The position numbers and the translations under genes were made by a program. DNA of 20,075 nt from positions 1 through 20,075 of the forward strand of contig JBDGRL010000009.1 of NCBI GenBank assembly GCA_042218065.1, read 5' to 3'. The stretch's first letter is position 1. Each line of letters starts with the position of its first letter. Shown in pieces: positions 6,597 to 15,397 of the stretch. Source of the stretch: JBDGRJ01 sp042218065 (GTDB lineage: Bacteria; Patescibacteriota; Patescibacteriia; Magasanikbacterales; UBA922). Under the pieces are notes generated by a model. It searched no databases. It worked only from the letters and a program-made list of their open reading frames with translations, and was not told where the DNA came from.

Positions 6597-9404
6597 TCAA
6601 TAATATGTTCCACTTTTTACTTTATCTTCAGAAAATTTTTTATTTAAAAACTTCTTTACCTCTACTGAACAGTGACTTAAGTGTATTTTCCCTGTAACTT
6701 GTTTGGGCCACTCTATATCTTTAATTATATCTGCATCTATTATTCCTTCTATATATAAATTACCGATAAGATAATCAGGAAACTCTATATCAACTTTCTT
6801 CCCCACAACCGACTTATTCGGGAAGTCCTCTAGTACTTCAATTCCCTCAGGTGTTTCCATGTTAGGCAAATTTGGTCCTCCGAAAAAATCTAATATTTCT
6901 TTTTTTGATTTCATATTTTCAACGTTAATGTCCTTATGGTTTAGGTCTATCCTTCCAAAATGACACAAAATATCTTCTTTTAATGACTTATGCTGATTTT
7001 TACTTATTTCTTTTGGGGAGCAGTTTAAGATCTCTACTAGATCTTCCTTATTATCTCTTGTTTCCCTAATTCCTTTTACTTTTCTTTCTAATAAGTCTTT
7101 CATTTTATTAAGTTTTAAATTTTCTAATTCTGTACTTTCTAATTCTAAATCTTTTTCATTAACTGAATTAATTATCCTTCTTTCTATGCCTTTGATTATT
7201 TCTGATGAGTGATCAGGTTTTTTATCTCTCAAATTTATACCATAAATTAAACTTAAATCATATTTACTAAAACCATCACTTTTATTATTTCGCTCTAAGA
7301 CATCTAATAACCTTTCAAAGTAATTAAATTTTTTATCTATTTCAGCTTCTTTAATTACTCTTTCCGCTACAGGATCTAATTTCGAATAACTCTCGTCCTC
7401 AAAAGTAAGTGGTTTTTCCAAACTTCTTAAAAATTCTAGATCGTTAGGTTTTATTCTACCCTCCTTTTGTTTATTTAGTTTGTTTATAATTTCATTTAAT
7501 TTTTTTAATGCCTTTGAAGAACCGTATCTTTCTTGAGCCTGCTCTATTAAAATCTTAGCTACAGAAGTAAAGGAACTCTTTTCTTTCACTAAATTTATGT
7601 TGCGTATAAGTTTATCTCTATACTCAGTTTCTAGAGCGATATTAATTGCAGTATCCGCATCTATTTCTTCAAAATAAGTTAGATACCTAGCTACAAAGGA
7701 CGCTTCACCAGATTCAACCATTTTTCTAGCTATAACGGAATTTTGATTATTAAATCTACTCCTCCTAAGTATTATACTTACTACTTTATTCTCTTCTCCT
7801 CTCTTAACCAAACTAACCGCCCAATCTGCAAATTCGTCCTTCAAGCTTAGAGCTCTTCTTAGTTCATATACCCGAGGGTCTTGCCGAGCCCCAAAACTTC
7901 TTATATCCTCATTTATCTCGAATAAAAAGTCAAGATCCTCTTTGGTGAGTGCTTGTCCTGAGTGATGTTTTTGGGCAATTTCAGAAAGTTTTTCCATGTC
8001 CTCCGCTTTCTTTTTATATATTTCTATTTCTCCTTCATCTATTCCCTCAACATCATCTAATTTTTCGTTAAGCTCTTCAGCTATGTATGGATCCAAGTGT
8101 TGCCTTTTATCAACCCCTCTTACTTCTGCTATTTCGTCTCTTTCCATTCTAATTGCAACTCTTGGTATCTCTTCTTCTCCCTCTTCGTTTTCTGAGTAGT
8201 AAACGTAAAAGTCTCCACCTTCAAGTTGTTTTTGGGCAGTATTTTTGCCTGCAGTACACCAACCTGTACCTTTACCTTGAATAGACTCTAAAAGTGATTT
8301 ATCAAAGTCTTCAGGTATATATTCTTCGGGATCTGATCCTTGAGGAAATTTAACCCAACTTCCTTCTGTACGTTGAAGCTCTTTTTCTTCTGTTGGTACA
8401 GTCTTCTCTAGAGCTTTAGCATACATTTTGGCAAAGCTTTCAGTAGAGAAGATTTCTTGTTCTTCTTCACTTAATCTTTCAGTGCTTAAGACCTCCTCTT
8501 CTTTGTCTTTTAGTTGTTGTAGCTCTTGTTTTAATTTTTGTTCTTTCTCATCAAAGTCAATATCTTCACCAAATTCTTCTTGGTATGACTCTAGATTTCT
8601 TTTCATTCCTTCAATGGCTTGTTCAGGTAGTTCATCCTTCTTTTCATTTATTTTGCCTTTAAGTCTTCCGTAGCTATCTAAACGATCTAGTTTGTTTTCT
8701 TGTTCTCTTATCTTTTCTTCAAGATCAAGATATTCTTCACTGTATTTGTTGACCATATAGTCAACAGCAAGAGCTAGCGCTTCTCGATTTAGATCAGGAA
8801 AAGGTGCTACTGTTCCTTTGGAGCGTTTATCAAAAGTATTAGTTTCTTTGTCGTATGTACCTAGTTTAGTCATTCCCGTAAAAGCCCAGTACTTTGCCCA
8901 CATCGGGAAGCTGTCTGAATCTTCAGAAGTAAAGTAATCTACCCATTGATCCAAACTTTCTTTTTGATCATCTATCACTGTCTCTGCCAGTTCTTGTTTT
9001 TTATCTTCGGGAATATGTTCAATATCAACGTGTAGATTACCTTCATCATCATATTCTTTTTCAAACTCTACTCCTGCTCTTCTTAAATCAGCCTCTCTAC
9101 CTTCTTCTATTGCTATCCTAGTTTCATTTTCAAAGTGGCTTGACTCTTTTGTAATTTCTTCCATATCTATTACATACTTGTCATACAGTGCTTGTTTCAT
9201 TCTCTCCATTTTTTCTTTATCTACATTCTCTCCCAGCCATATTTGCTCTAACCTATCCAACCATTCACTTATCTGTTTTTTAGGTTTATTTTCAATATCT
9301 CCTTCAAATTTGTTTAGCTCTTTAGTTGCTTCAATAGCTCGTTTTGTATCTTCACCTTTGGTTTTTTCGTGATAGAATTTTTCTCCTCTTGATTCTCTCG
9401 GCAT
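6597..9404 (-). CDS. Large uncharacterised protein with WCTA motif (PcfJ-like arrangement)
   Basis: This 935-residue acidic protein has no signal peptide or membrane helix and is probably cytoplasmic. Residues 1-330 are helical and charged, with coiled-coil-like stretches (227-308). A compact domain at about 345-450 has GTGWCTAG (379-386), GDFYVYYS (397-404), PRVAIRM (414-420) and EVRG (427-430). The order Cys motif, strand, hydrophobic strand, then RG resembles PcfJ-like proteins. A helical module ending in a (D)LxFLxxI motif recurs around 469-503, 631-661 and 696-723. The C-terminal 855-915 region has short beta-type repeats (VVGKKVDIEFPD, IGNLYIEGI, VTGKIHLSHC) similar to leucine-rich 'VGGxLxLxG' repeats. 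I recall similar multidomain proteins in CPR genomes, always without known function. I assign none. Confidence 0.8.
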   Translation of the reverse strand: MPRESRGEKFYHEKTKGEDTKRAIEATKELNKFEGDIENKPKKQISEWLDRLEQIWLGENVDKEKMERMKQALYDKYVIDMEEITKESSHFENETRIAIEEGREADLRRAGVEFEKEYDDEGNLHVDIEHIPEDKKQELAETVIDDQKESLDQWVDYFTSEDSDSFPMWAKYWAFTGMTKLGTYDKETNTFDKRSKGTVAPFPDLNREALALAVDYMVNKYSEEYLDLEEKIREQENKLDRLDSYGRLKGKINEKKDELPEQAIEGMKRNLESYQEEFGEDIDFDEKEQKLKQELQQLKDKEEEVLSTERLSEEEQEIFSTESFAKMYAKALEKTVPTEEKELQRTEGSWVKFPQGSDPEEYIPEDFDKSLLESIQGKGTGWCTAGKNTAQKQLEGGDFYVYYSENEEGEEEIPRVAIRMERDEIAEVRGVDKRQHLDPYIAEELNEKLDDVEGIDEGEIEIYKKKAEDMEKLSEIAQKHHSGQALTKEDLDFLFEINEDIRSFGARQDPRVYELRRALSLKDEFADWAVSLVKRGEENKVVSIILRRSRFNNQNSVIARKMVESGEASFVARYLTYFEEIDADTAINIALETEYRDKLIRNINLVKEKSSFTSVAKILIEQAQERYGSSKALKKLNEIINKLNKQKEGRIKPNDLEFLRSLEKPLTFEDESYSKLDPVAERVIKEAEIDKKFNYFERLLDVLERNNKSDGFSKYDLSLIYGINLRDKKPDHSSEIIKGIERRIINSVNEKDLELESTELENLKLNKMKDLLERKVKGIRETRDNKEDLVEILNCSPKEISKNQHKSLKEDILCHFGRIDLNHKDINVENMKSKKEILDFFGGPNLPNMETPEGIEVLEDFPNKSVVGKKVDIEFPDYLIGNLYIEGIIDADIIKDIEWPKQVTGKIHLSHCSVEVKKFLNKKFSEDKVKSGTYY

Positions 9405-9489
9405 CTTATTTTTTTACTAGATATTATTAATTTAACAGCTAAATAGTAAAAATCAAAGTATTCAACAAACCAAAAAAGGCAGTATCAAA

Positions 9490-11265
9490 TTAACCCCCCC
9501 TATACTCATCCTCAATCTCTATACCAAGCTCTTCTAGCCGCTCCTTCTCTACTTTTGACGGACTGCCCATCATCGGCTCCTCAGCTTGTTGATTTTTCGG
9601 GAAAGGTACTACTTTTCTAATATTATCTTCACCTGTAAGCAGCATTACCAACCGCTCAATTCCAGGAGCAAAGCCGCAGTGTGGCGGTGCACCATACTCA
9701 AATGCATCTATCATATGACCGAACTTATCATCTACATCTTCTTTGCTGTGTCCGGCTATCTCAAATGCCTTATACATTATCTCAGGATCTTTATTTCTCA
9801 CCGCACCAGAGGATAGCTCGAGCCCATTTGCTATGATATCATACTGCTCAGCAGTGACCTCGAGTGGGTCTTTCTCTTCTAGCGCTTCCAGTCCGCCTTC
9901 CGGCATAGAAAAAGGGTTGTGTGCAAACTGAATCTCTTCCTTATCTCGGTTCCACTCATACATAGGAAAATCCACTATCCACGCCCAAGCTATCTCGTCC
10001 TCATCAGCCAAATCAAGCTTACCCCCTGCCATATGCCTGACTGCACCCAGTGCCTCACAAGCAATTTCCCACTCATCAGCCACAAAAAAGACTATACTAC
10101 CTTCTTCTATCTTAGCCATCTCTTTGAGTGCTTGCAGTTGTTTTTCATCAAAAAACTTCTCAATCGGACCCTCAAATTCACCGCCGCTATATTTCATCCA
10201 GGCCAATCCTTGGGCATGATTTCTCTGTGCCTTATCTTCAAACTCTCCGATCTCAGAGCGGCTAAACTCAGATCCGCCAGGAATCGTAAGTGCCTTGATA
10301 CACTCAGCTTGATCAAATATATTGAACTCAGTGCCATCTCCCCACTCGGTCACATCGTGTAGTTTCAACTCATAGCGCAGATCCGGACGGTCACTCCCGT
10401 ATTTATTCATCGCTTCATCGTAGGGAATTCTAGGAAAAGGTTTCTCCATCACACTCTTTTCTGCCAGATCCTCGGTCAGCTCAATGAACAACGGCTCCAT
10501 AAGCTCAAAAAACTCCTCTTTTTCCATAAAGCTGGTCTCCACATCCAGCTGATAGAACTCACCGGGTGATCTGTCCGCCCGAGGATCTTCGTCGCGCATA
10601 CACGGAGCTATCTGGTAATACCTATCCATTCCCGCCACCATAAGCAACTGCTTGTATTGTTGGGGCGCCTGAGGAAGAGCATAAAATTTACCTTTATGCA
10701 GACGGCTCGGCACTAGATAGTCCCGCGCACCCTCCGGAGAAGAGACAGTCAGCAGTGGAGTCTTAATATCCAAAAAATCTCTGGATTTCATATATTCATG
10801 AATCTTCTCCACCATTTTTTCTCTGAAGATAATATTTTCTTTTAACCCTTCTCGGCGCAGCTCTAAAAATCTATGCTTCAACCGCAGCTCCTGCTCCTCT
10901 TCGCCTTTGTCGGTCTCAAAAATCTCAAACGGCAAAGTTTTTGCCTCTGTGAGCACTTCCAGTTCATCAGCTCGCACTTCTATCTCTCCTGTTTGCATAT
11001 CCTCATTTATATTGTCCGGATCTCGTTTTACTACTTCGCCTTGTATTTTGATTACATATTCATACTTTAGCTCTTCCGCTTTTGAAAATAAATTCTCAGT
11101 TACTTCTTCCGGATCAAAGACAACCTGAGTCTTACCGTATCTATCTCTGAGATCTACAAATACCAAGCCTCCCAAATCTCTACGGCGGTGCACCCACCCG
11201 GACAATGTGACTTCTTCTCCTTCATCTTTTGTAGATAATTCTCCGCACGTATGTGTTCTATACAT
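9490..11265 (-). CDS. aspS: Aspartyl-tRNA synthetase
   Basis: Class II synthetase charging tRNA-Asp with aspartate in the cytoplasm. The protein starting at 11265 has 591 residues, begins MYRTHTCGEL as bacterial AspRS usually does, and contains the OB-fold anticodon domain (about 15-110), catalytic core and the bacterial GAD insertion (about 290-410). Motif 2 reads CMRDEDPRADR (from about residue 222) and motif 3 GFAPGIER (531-538). Motif 2 departs from the common bacterial form: DP replaces DL and an extra residue follows the R (RSPGEFYQLD where RQPEFTQID is usual). The open frame extends 19 codons upstream to a TTG, but the ATG fits the family. asnS is also in the window, so Asn-tRNA can be made directly. 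No Shine-Dalgarno motif precedes the start. Confidence 0.95.
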   Translation of the reverse strand: MYRTHTCGELSTKDEGEEVTLSGWVHRRRDLGGLVFVDLRDRYGKTQVVFDPEEVTENLFSKAEELKYEYVIKIQGEVVKRDPDNINEDMQTGEIEVRADELEVLTEAKTLPFEIFETDKGEEEQELRLKHRFLELRREGLKENIIFREKMVEKIHEYMKSRDFLDIKTPLLTVSSPEGARDYLVPSRLHKGKFYALPQAPQQYKQLLMVAGMDRYYQIAPCMRDEDPRADRSPGEFYQLDVETSFMEKEEFFELMEPLFIELTEDLAEKSVMEKPFPRIPYDEAMNKYGSDRPDLRYELKLHDVTEWGDGTEFNIFDQAECIKALTIPGGSEFSRSEIGEFEDKAQRNHAQGLAWMKYSGGEFEGPIEKFFDEKQLQALKEMAKIEEGSIVFFVADEWEIACEALGAVRHMAGGKLDLADEDEIAWAWIVDFPMYEWNRDKEEIQFAHNPFSMPEGGLEALEEKDPLEVTAEQYDIIANGLELSSGAVRNKDPEIMYKAFEIAGHSKEDVDDKFGHMIDAFEYGAPPHCGFAPGIERLVMLLTGEDNIRKVVPFPKNQQAEEPMMGSPSKVEKERLEELGIEIEDEYRGG

Positions 11266-11295
11266 TGGTTGTTTTTTAGTTAAATGTAGAGATAG

Positions 11296-11323
11296 ATTAT
11301 CATCTAGGGATCGTTTTTGCAAA
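11296..11323 (-). promoter_or_regulatory. Weak candidate promoter of aspS
   Basis: On the minus strand TTTGCA (11318-11323) and GATAAT (11296-11301) are 16 bp apart, 30 bp before the aspS ATG. The match is modest and it is listed mainly because the divergent region must hold an aspS promoter. Confidence 0.3.
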
Positions 11324-11344
11324 CCTTAAGGAGTTATCCCCAAC

Positions 11345-11372
11345 TTGTTAATAATATCTTAAATTCTATAAT
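11345..11372 (+). promoter_or_regulatory. Promoter of the DUF3179-tlpA-ccdA operon
   Basis: TTGTTA (11345-11350) and perfect TATAAT (11367-11372) are separated by 16 bp. Transcription would begin near 11379, giving a leader of about 15-21 nt. Confidence 0.6.
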
Positions 11373-11393
11373 ATTTAATGAGCAATTAACCAT

Positions 11394-12410
11394 ATGGTCA
11401 TGAAAAAAACACACATCTACGGAATTGTCTTTGTTATAATAATCATTGCTTCGATATTAGTTTTTAGTTTTTTCAAAAACAAGGATATCAACAAACCCAA
11501 CCTAAAAAAAGAAGCTAAGATCATCAAAAAAAGCATGACTTCAACTAAAGTAATGAAAACAAATGGAGCAAAACACACCGTACCACTCGGTGAAATCATG
11601 GATGGTGGACCACCAAAAGACGGCATTCCTTCTATAGACAGCCCTAAATTCGTTTTAGCCAAAAATGTTGACTATCTTAAGGATGACACTCCAGGCATTG
11701 CGGTCTCAGTTGATGGAGTCGATAAATTTTATCCATATAGCATCTTAGTTTGGCATGAAATCGTAAATGACAAAATAAATGGACAAAGAATATTAGTGAC
11801 ATACTGCCCGCTCTGCAGATCCGGTGTAGTGTACGATCCGAAAGTTAAAGGTGAAAGAGTCGAGTTTGGCACCTCTGGTAAACTTTGGCAATCTAATCTA
11901 GTAATGTATGACAGAAAAACAGACTCTCTCTGGTCACAAGTGCTAGGACAGTCTATTAAAGGAGAGATGGCAGGAAAAAGCCTAGAAAAAATACCTTCTA
12001 CTATTACAACCTTCGGTGACTGGAAAGAACAATATCCAAATGGTAAGGTGTTGTCAGAGGAGACGGGCTTCAGTAGAGATTACGACGACTCTCCCTATGG
12101 AAAATATCACCAAACTGAAGCGACTTATTTTCCCACAAAAAGTAAAGATGATCGATTGGATAAAAAAGAATTAATAATAGGAGTTGTAATAAATGGAAAA
12201 GCCAAAGCTTATCAACCACCTGCAGTCAAAAAGAAAGGGAGAGTGGAGGATGAATTTCAAGGAACAACTATAGTTGCTGAATATGATGACAGTCTAAACT
12301 CATTAAAACTATTTAAAAAAGAAGAGGGCAAACTGAAACGTTTGCCGACTATTTCTGCTTACTGGTTCAGCTGGACCGCTGCTTATCCTAACACAAAATT
12401 ATATAAATAA
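11394..12410 (+). CDS. DUF3179 domain protein, membrane-anchored
   Basis: The 338-residue protein has a single N-terminal hydrophobic helix (about 9-27) as an anchor or uncleaved signal, a basic linker, and a DUF3179 domain from about residue 62 to the end. Recognisable family segments are DGIPSIDSPKFV (76-87), WHEIVND (120-126), CPLC at 138-141, FGTSGKLWQSNLVMYDR (158-174) and SLWSQ (178-182). The biochemical function of this family is not established. The CPLC pair on the outer side of the membrane, together with a thioredoxin lipoprotein and CcdA encoded 3 and 4 nt further along, suggests its cysteines are redox-maintained by them; this is inference. A second ATG at 11400 (MKKTHIYG) is an equally good start. 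It heads the operon. Confidence 0.88.
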   Translation: MVMKKTHIYGIVFVIIIIASILVFSFFKNKDINKPNLKKEAKIIKKSMTSTKVMKTNGAKHTVPLGEIMDGGPPKDGIPSIDSPKFVLAKNVDYLKDDTPGIAVSVDGVDKFYPYSILVWHEIVNDKINGQRILVTYCPLCRSGVVYDPKVKGERVEFGTSGKLWQSNLVMYDRKTDSLWSQVLGQSIKGEMAGKSLEKIPSTITTFGDWKEQYPNGKVLSEETGFSRDYDDSPYGKYHQTEATYFPTKSKDDRLDKKELIIGVVINGKAKAYQPPAVKKKGRVEDEFQGTTIVAEYDDSLNSLKLFKKEEGKLKRLPTISAYWFSWTAAYPNTKLYK

Positions 12411-12413
12411 TAT

Positions 12414-12923
12414 ATGCCAAAGAAAATTGCTATAATTGTACTAAGCTTCTTTTTGCTCGCAGGCTGTACACATACAACTAATAACAAAAAACAAGCTAAA
12501 GAAAATAACCGAAAAGTTCCAAAATTGACCCTGACAAGTTTGAAAGGAAAGGAAGTAAATTTAAGAAAAATTAATGAACCAGCAGTAATCAATTCCTGGG
12601 CGGGGTGGTGTGCTTTTTGTAAGAAAGAGCTAAAAAATTTCGCTAAAGCCCAAGAAAAATTTGAAGGAAAGGTGAGAATAATCGCTATAAACAGATCCGA
12701 ACCCAAACAGAAAGCAAAAAGGTATACTGACAATTTAGGAGTGACTGATAAATTAACCTTTCTACTGGACTCAAATGACAAATTTTACAGAAAAATAGGA
12801 GGCTTTGCAATGCCGGAAACTATATTTATAGACAAAGATGGAAATATCGTATTTCATAAACGAGGACCTATGAACTTCGAAACCATAAAACAAAAAATAA
12901 ATCAGCAACTGCTAAATAAATAA
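12414..12923 (+). CDS. TlpA-like thioredoxin-fold lipoprotein
   Basis: The 169-residue protein has a lipoprotein signal (hydrophobic 5-15, lipobox LLAGC with Cys18) and a thioredoxin-fold domain from about residue 36. The active site is WAGWCAFCKKEL with CAFC at 66-69, and a cis-Pro segment MPETIFIDKDGNIVFHKRG follows near 126-144 in the order expected for TlpA/ResA proteins. It should be tethered to the outer face of the membrane and reduce or exchange disulfides. It begins 3 nt after the DUF3179 gene and ends 4 nt before ccdA, the standard electron donor of such proteins, so the pair is functionally coherent. Its partner substrate is not known; DUF3179 is the nearest candidate. Confidence 0.9.
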   Translation: MPKKIAIIVLSFFLLAGCTHTTNNKKQAKENNRKVPKLTLTSLKGKEVNLRKINEPAVINSWAGWCAFCKKELKNFAKAQEKFEGKVRIIAINRSEPKQKAKRYTDNLGVTDKLTFLLDSNDKFYRKIGGFAMPETIFIDKDGNIVFHKRGPMNFETIKQKINQQLLNK

Positions 12924-12927
12924 TCTA

Positions 12928-13701
12928 ATGAGTATAATTTTAGCAAAATCAATACCTGCTTTTATAGCCGGATTAATAACTTTTTTGGCACCCTGTACTT
13001 TGCCCTTGATTCCCGGTTATCTGAGTTTTATTAGCGGAGTTTCTCTACAAGACCTAAAAGATGATAAAAATAAAATAAGAAGTAAGGTTTTTTTCAATTC
13101 TTTGTTTTTCGTATTAGGATTTAGTGTCATCTTTATCTTGCTTGGTACAGTTTTCGGTATCTTCAGTCAAGCACTGGCAGGAGCAAGGATTTGGCTAAGT
13201 AGAATAGGAGGTATCTTTGTAATCATTTTCGGTCTATATATGATGCATGTATTTGAACTACCCCTGTTTGATTCTCTTAACAATAAATTATCCTTCAACC
13301 TTACTGATAAAGTAAAACCGGGTTCACCTTACAGCTCTTTTATATTCGGGGTCAGTTTTGCTTTTGGGTGGAGTCCTTGCGTGGGGCCAGTACTGGGTAG
13401 TATTTTAATTTTGGCTTCTACTACTGGTGATGTAGCTCAAGGAGCAATTCTTTTGGGTATTTTTTCTCTTGGTTTAGGTTTACCATTCCTAATAACTGCG
13501 TTATTATTTAACAAAGTAGTCGGGTACATACAAAATGCCGCCAAGTACCTAAAAGCAGTTTCTTTCATTGGAGGGGTATTTCTACTCATTATAGGCTATC
13601 TCCTGGTTACGGATCAGTTTGCTCAATGGAATGCTCTAGTATTCGACTTTATGAGAAGCCTAGATGTAGAGTACTCGAAGTTTATCTATCAATATCTATA
13701 A
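12928..13701 (+). CDS. ccdA: CcdA-type transmembrane thiol-disulfide reductant transporter
   Basis: CcdA/DsbD-beta proteins carry reducing equivalents from cytoplasmic thioredoxin across the membrane to outer thioredoxin-like proteins. The 257-residue product has about six membrane helices and both conserved intramembrane cysteines: Cys23 in FLAPCTLPLIPGYLSF and Cys151 in FGWSPCVGPVLGS. The two halves show the internal pseudo-repeat typical of the family. It follows the TlpA-like gene after 4 nt, so it very likely recharges that lipoprotein. No cytochrome c or haem-handling genes are nearby, so a role in cytochrome maturation is not supported here. Confidence 0.93.
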   Translation: MSIILAKSIPAFIAGLITFLAPCTLPLIPGYLSFISGVSLQDLKDDKNKIRSKVFFNSLFFVLGFSVIFILLGTVFGIFSQALAGARIWLSRIGGIFVIIFGLYMMHVFELPLFDSLNNKLSFNLTDKVKPGSPYSSFIFGVSFAFGWSPCVGPVLGSILILASTTGDVAQGAILLGIFSLGLGLPFLITALLFNKVVGYIQNAAKYLKAVSFIGGVFLLIIGYLLVTDQFAQWNALVFDFMRSLDVEYSKFIYQYL

Positions 13702-13712
13702 TAAATTAACTC

Positions 13713-13922
13713 ATGTCACTACAATTGCTCAGCTTAATCATAGAAACTTTGGGCACTTTAATGATCGCCTTCGCTGCTCTGCGAGTTCACCACCGAGTAA
13801 TGCATGAGCATGATATAGACAGCGATGTACTCACAGCAATGAAGCTAGAACAGCTAGTGGGAGTTATCGGAGCCAGCTTAGTGTTGGCTAGTTTTGGTAT
13901 CGAGATATACTTAATAGTTTAA
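13713..13922 (+). CDS. Small two-helix membrane protein, unknown function
   Basis: The 69-residue product has hydrophobic helices at about 3-22 and 47-68 joined by a His-rich polar loop (RVHHRVMHEHDIDSDV, 24-39). I do not recognise a named family. It sits 11 nt after ccdA and 3 nt before the HAD gene in the same direction, so it is part of the operon. The histidine cluster in the loop could bind a metal, but that is only a guess from composition. Confidence 0.7.
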   Translation: MSLQLLSLIIETLGTLMIAFAALRVHHRVMHEHDIDSDVLTAMKLEQLVGVIGASLVLASFGIEIYLIV

Positions 13923-13925
13923 TCT

Positions 13926-14567
13926 ATGCAAACCAACCACGACAAAGCGATAGTGCTGGATTTTGACCATACGGTCTTTAATACCACCAAATATGTAGAA
14001 AAACTAAAAGAAGTCTTTAAAGACAAGTTTGATATAGACAAGGAAACATTTATGGAACACAGAGAGTATGTAAAGGAGTGTTGTGTAGTGATAGACTTTG
14101 ATACTTTCGTAGATTCATTTGACTATGAAAATAAACTGGAGCTGCATCATGCAATAGAGAAAGTAGTCCGAGAACACGCCCATGAGTGGGTCTTCGATGA
14201 CGTGATTCCATTTATGGAGCAGTACAAAGACGAGTACGATATGATCGTGGAAACTCACGGAGATAAAGAACAGCAAGAGGAAAAGATAAATCACTCAGAT
14301 CTGCCTCACTATGTGGAGTATATAATCTCCACGGAAGGAAAAGATAAGGTTTTTGATGAGCTGGCAGATAAATATGATGAATTACACTTCTTTGATGACA
14401 AAGCTAAAAATATAGATGCAGTAAAACAAGCTCACCCAGAGGTTACTACTTATTTTGTCCAAAGACCGGAAGATCACCCTTACGCTGATGATCCTTCTAA
14501 ATGTGATTGTGATGATTTTGTGGTGAAAAGTTTAGAAGAAGTTGAGCTTAGTAGTAGCTGGGCTTAA
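13926..14567 (+). CDS. HAD-superfamily hydrolase (probable phosphatase)
   Basis: The 213-residue cytoplasmic protein carries the four HAD motifs: LDFDHT at 11-16 (nucleophile Asp12 and acid Asp14), VETHGD at 108-113 in the motif II position, a lysine near 139-141 (motif III) and HFFDDK at 154-159 (motif IV acidic pair). The cap is a small helical insertion at about 22-95. The substrate cannot be inferred. It is the last gene of the plus-strand operon, 3 nt after the small membrane protein, and its stop overlaps the end of the convergent reductase gene by 4 nt, leaving no room for a terminator. Cys192 and Cys194 near the C terminus (KCDCDD) are unusual but of unknown meaning. Confidence 0.85.
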   Translation: MQTNHDKAIVLDFDHTVFNTTKYVEKLKEVFKDKFDIDKETFMEHREYVKECCVVIDFDTFVDSFDYENKLELHHAIEKVVREHAHEWVFDDVIPFMEQYKDEYDMIVETHGDKEQQEEKINHSDLPHYVEYIISTEGKDKVFDELADKYDELHFFDDKAKNIDAVKQAHPEVTTYFVQRPEDHPYADDPSKCDCDDFVVKSLEEVELSSSWA

Positions 14568-15353
14568 TCTTCACACTTCTTTTGAAGTTTTTCTAGCTTC
14601 TCCATAGTCTTTTTAACAGCATTACTATATACTTCTTTAACCTGTTGACTGCTTAGCTCCTCCAGGCCAGATTCAACAATTCCAGCTGAAGTGGTTGTCG
14701 ATTCTCTCAGTTTTTTAATTTGACCTAAATTTTTATCTTTTATCGAGCTTAACGCCTCTAAAGCGATATCAACAGCAATATCTTTTTCAAAATCTTTACC
14801 AATAACCGAGATGGCACTCATAAAACTTACTACTGTATATATATGACCGCAAGCTAGGGTTGTATAAAAGTTCATATCCTCATCCTCAACTACATGAAGA
14901 TGGCTTGACCATTCTCTTAGCTCTTTTGTAATCCTTTTTGTTTCATATTCTGAATCTTCTGCCAAAAAAGTCACCCCTCTACCCTCTTTGATTAAGCTAG
15001 TAGGCATATATCTAATTACGGGAGAGTTTGGGAAAAATTTTTTTAAATATTCTTGGGAGATCGAGATCATTATACTGATAATAGTTTGACTTTCTACGAT
15101 CGGCTCCAGTTCTTTCAGAACCTCTTTACTTTGACTTGGGTTTATACAAAGCCAGATTATATCCGCTTTTTTTGCGGCTTTTTTATTATCAGAATAGTAA
15201 GTTACCCCCATATTCTTCTGCAATCCTCTCCCCTTTTGTTGTATTTCTACGAGTAATGTAGATCTCACTTCCGCATTTATTTTGTTTTAGTTTTTCCAAA
15301 ATTATAGTTCCAAAACTTCCGCACCCTATTATGGCTATATTTTTGTTTTTCAT
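14564..15353 (-). pseudogene. Pyrroline-5-carboxylate-reductase-like gene with a one-base frameshift
   Basis: Starting at the ATG at 15353 the frame reads MKNKNIAIIGCGSFG, a Rossmann GxGxxG dinucleotide motif, and continues to residue 49 (IAEEYG), then hits a stop at 15189-15191. The rest of the family sequence (VTYYSDNKKAAKKADIIW onward) is in another frame, open from 15268 to 14564. Removing one G from the G5 run (plus strand C15205-C15209) joins them into 262 residues, a normal length for the P5CR family, and includes the C-terminal helical signature ESTTTSAGIVESGLEEL. The family reduces a cyclic or open imine with NAD(P)H. It is the third gene of the PLP enzyme-cupin operon (44 nt after the cupin). 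The break may be a sequencing error, a real mutation or, less likely, a +1 recoding site. The C-terminal fragment alone lacks the nucleotide-binding motif. Confidence 0.85.
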
Positions 15354-15397
15354 AATATGTGCTCGATATGACTAAACAGTCCTTATATACCCTCTAT

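Noticed and set aside
9919..10362. 147-codon frame antisense to aspS
   Set aside because: It lies wholly within the clear aspS gene and has no recognisable domain.
11266..11322. Upstream TTG start for aspS
   Set aside because: The 19 added residues have no family support, and the ATG at 11265 gives the standard MYRTHTCGEL start.
12383..12781. 132-codon minus-strand frame with hydrophobic stretches
   Set aside because: It is antisense to the TlpA-like gene; the hydrophobicity mirrors Lys/Asn-rich codons of the real gene.
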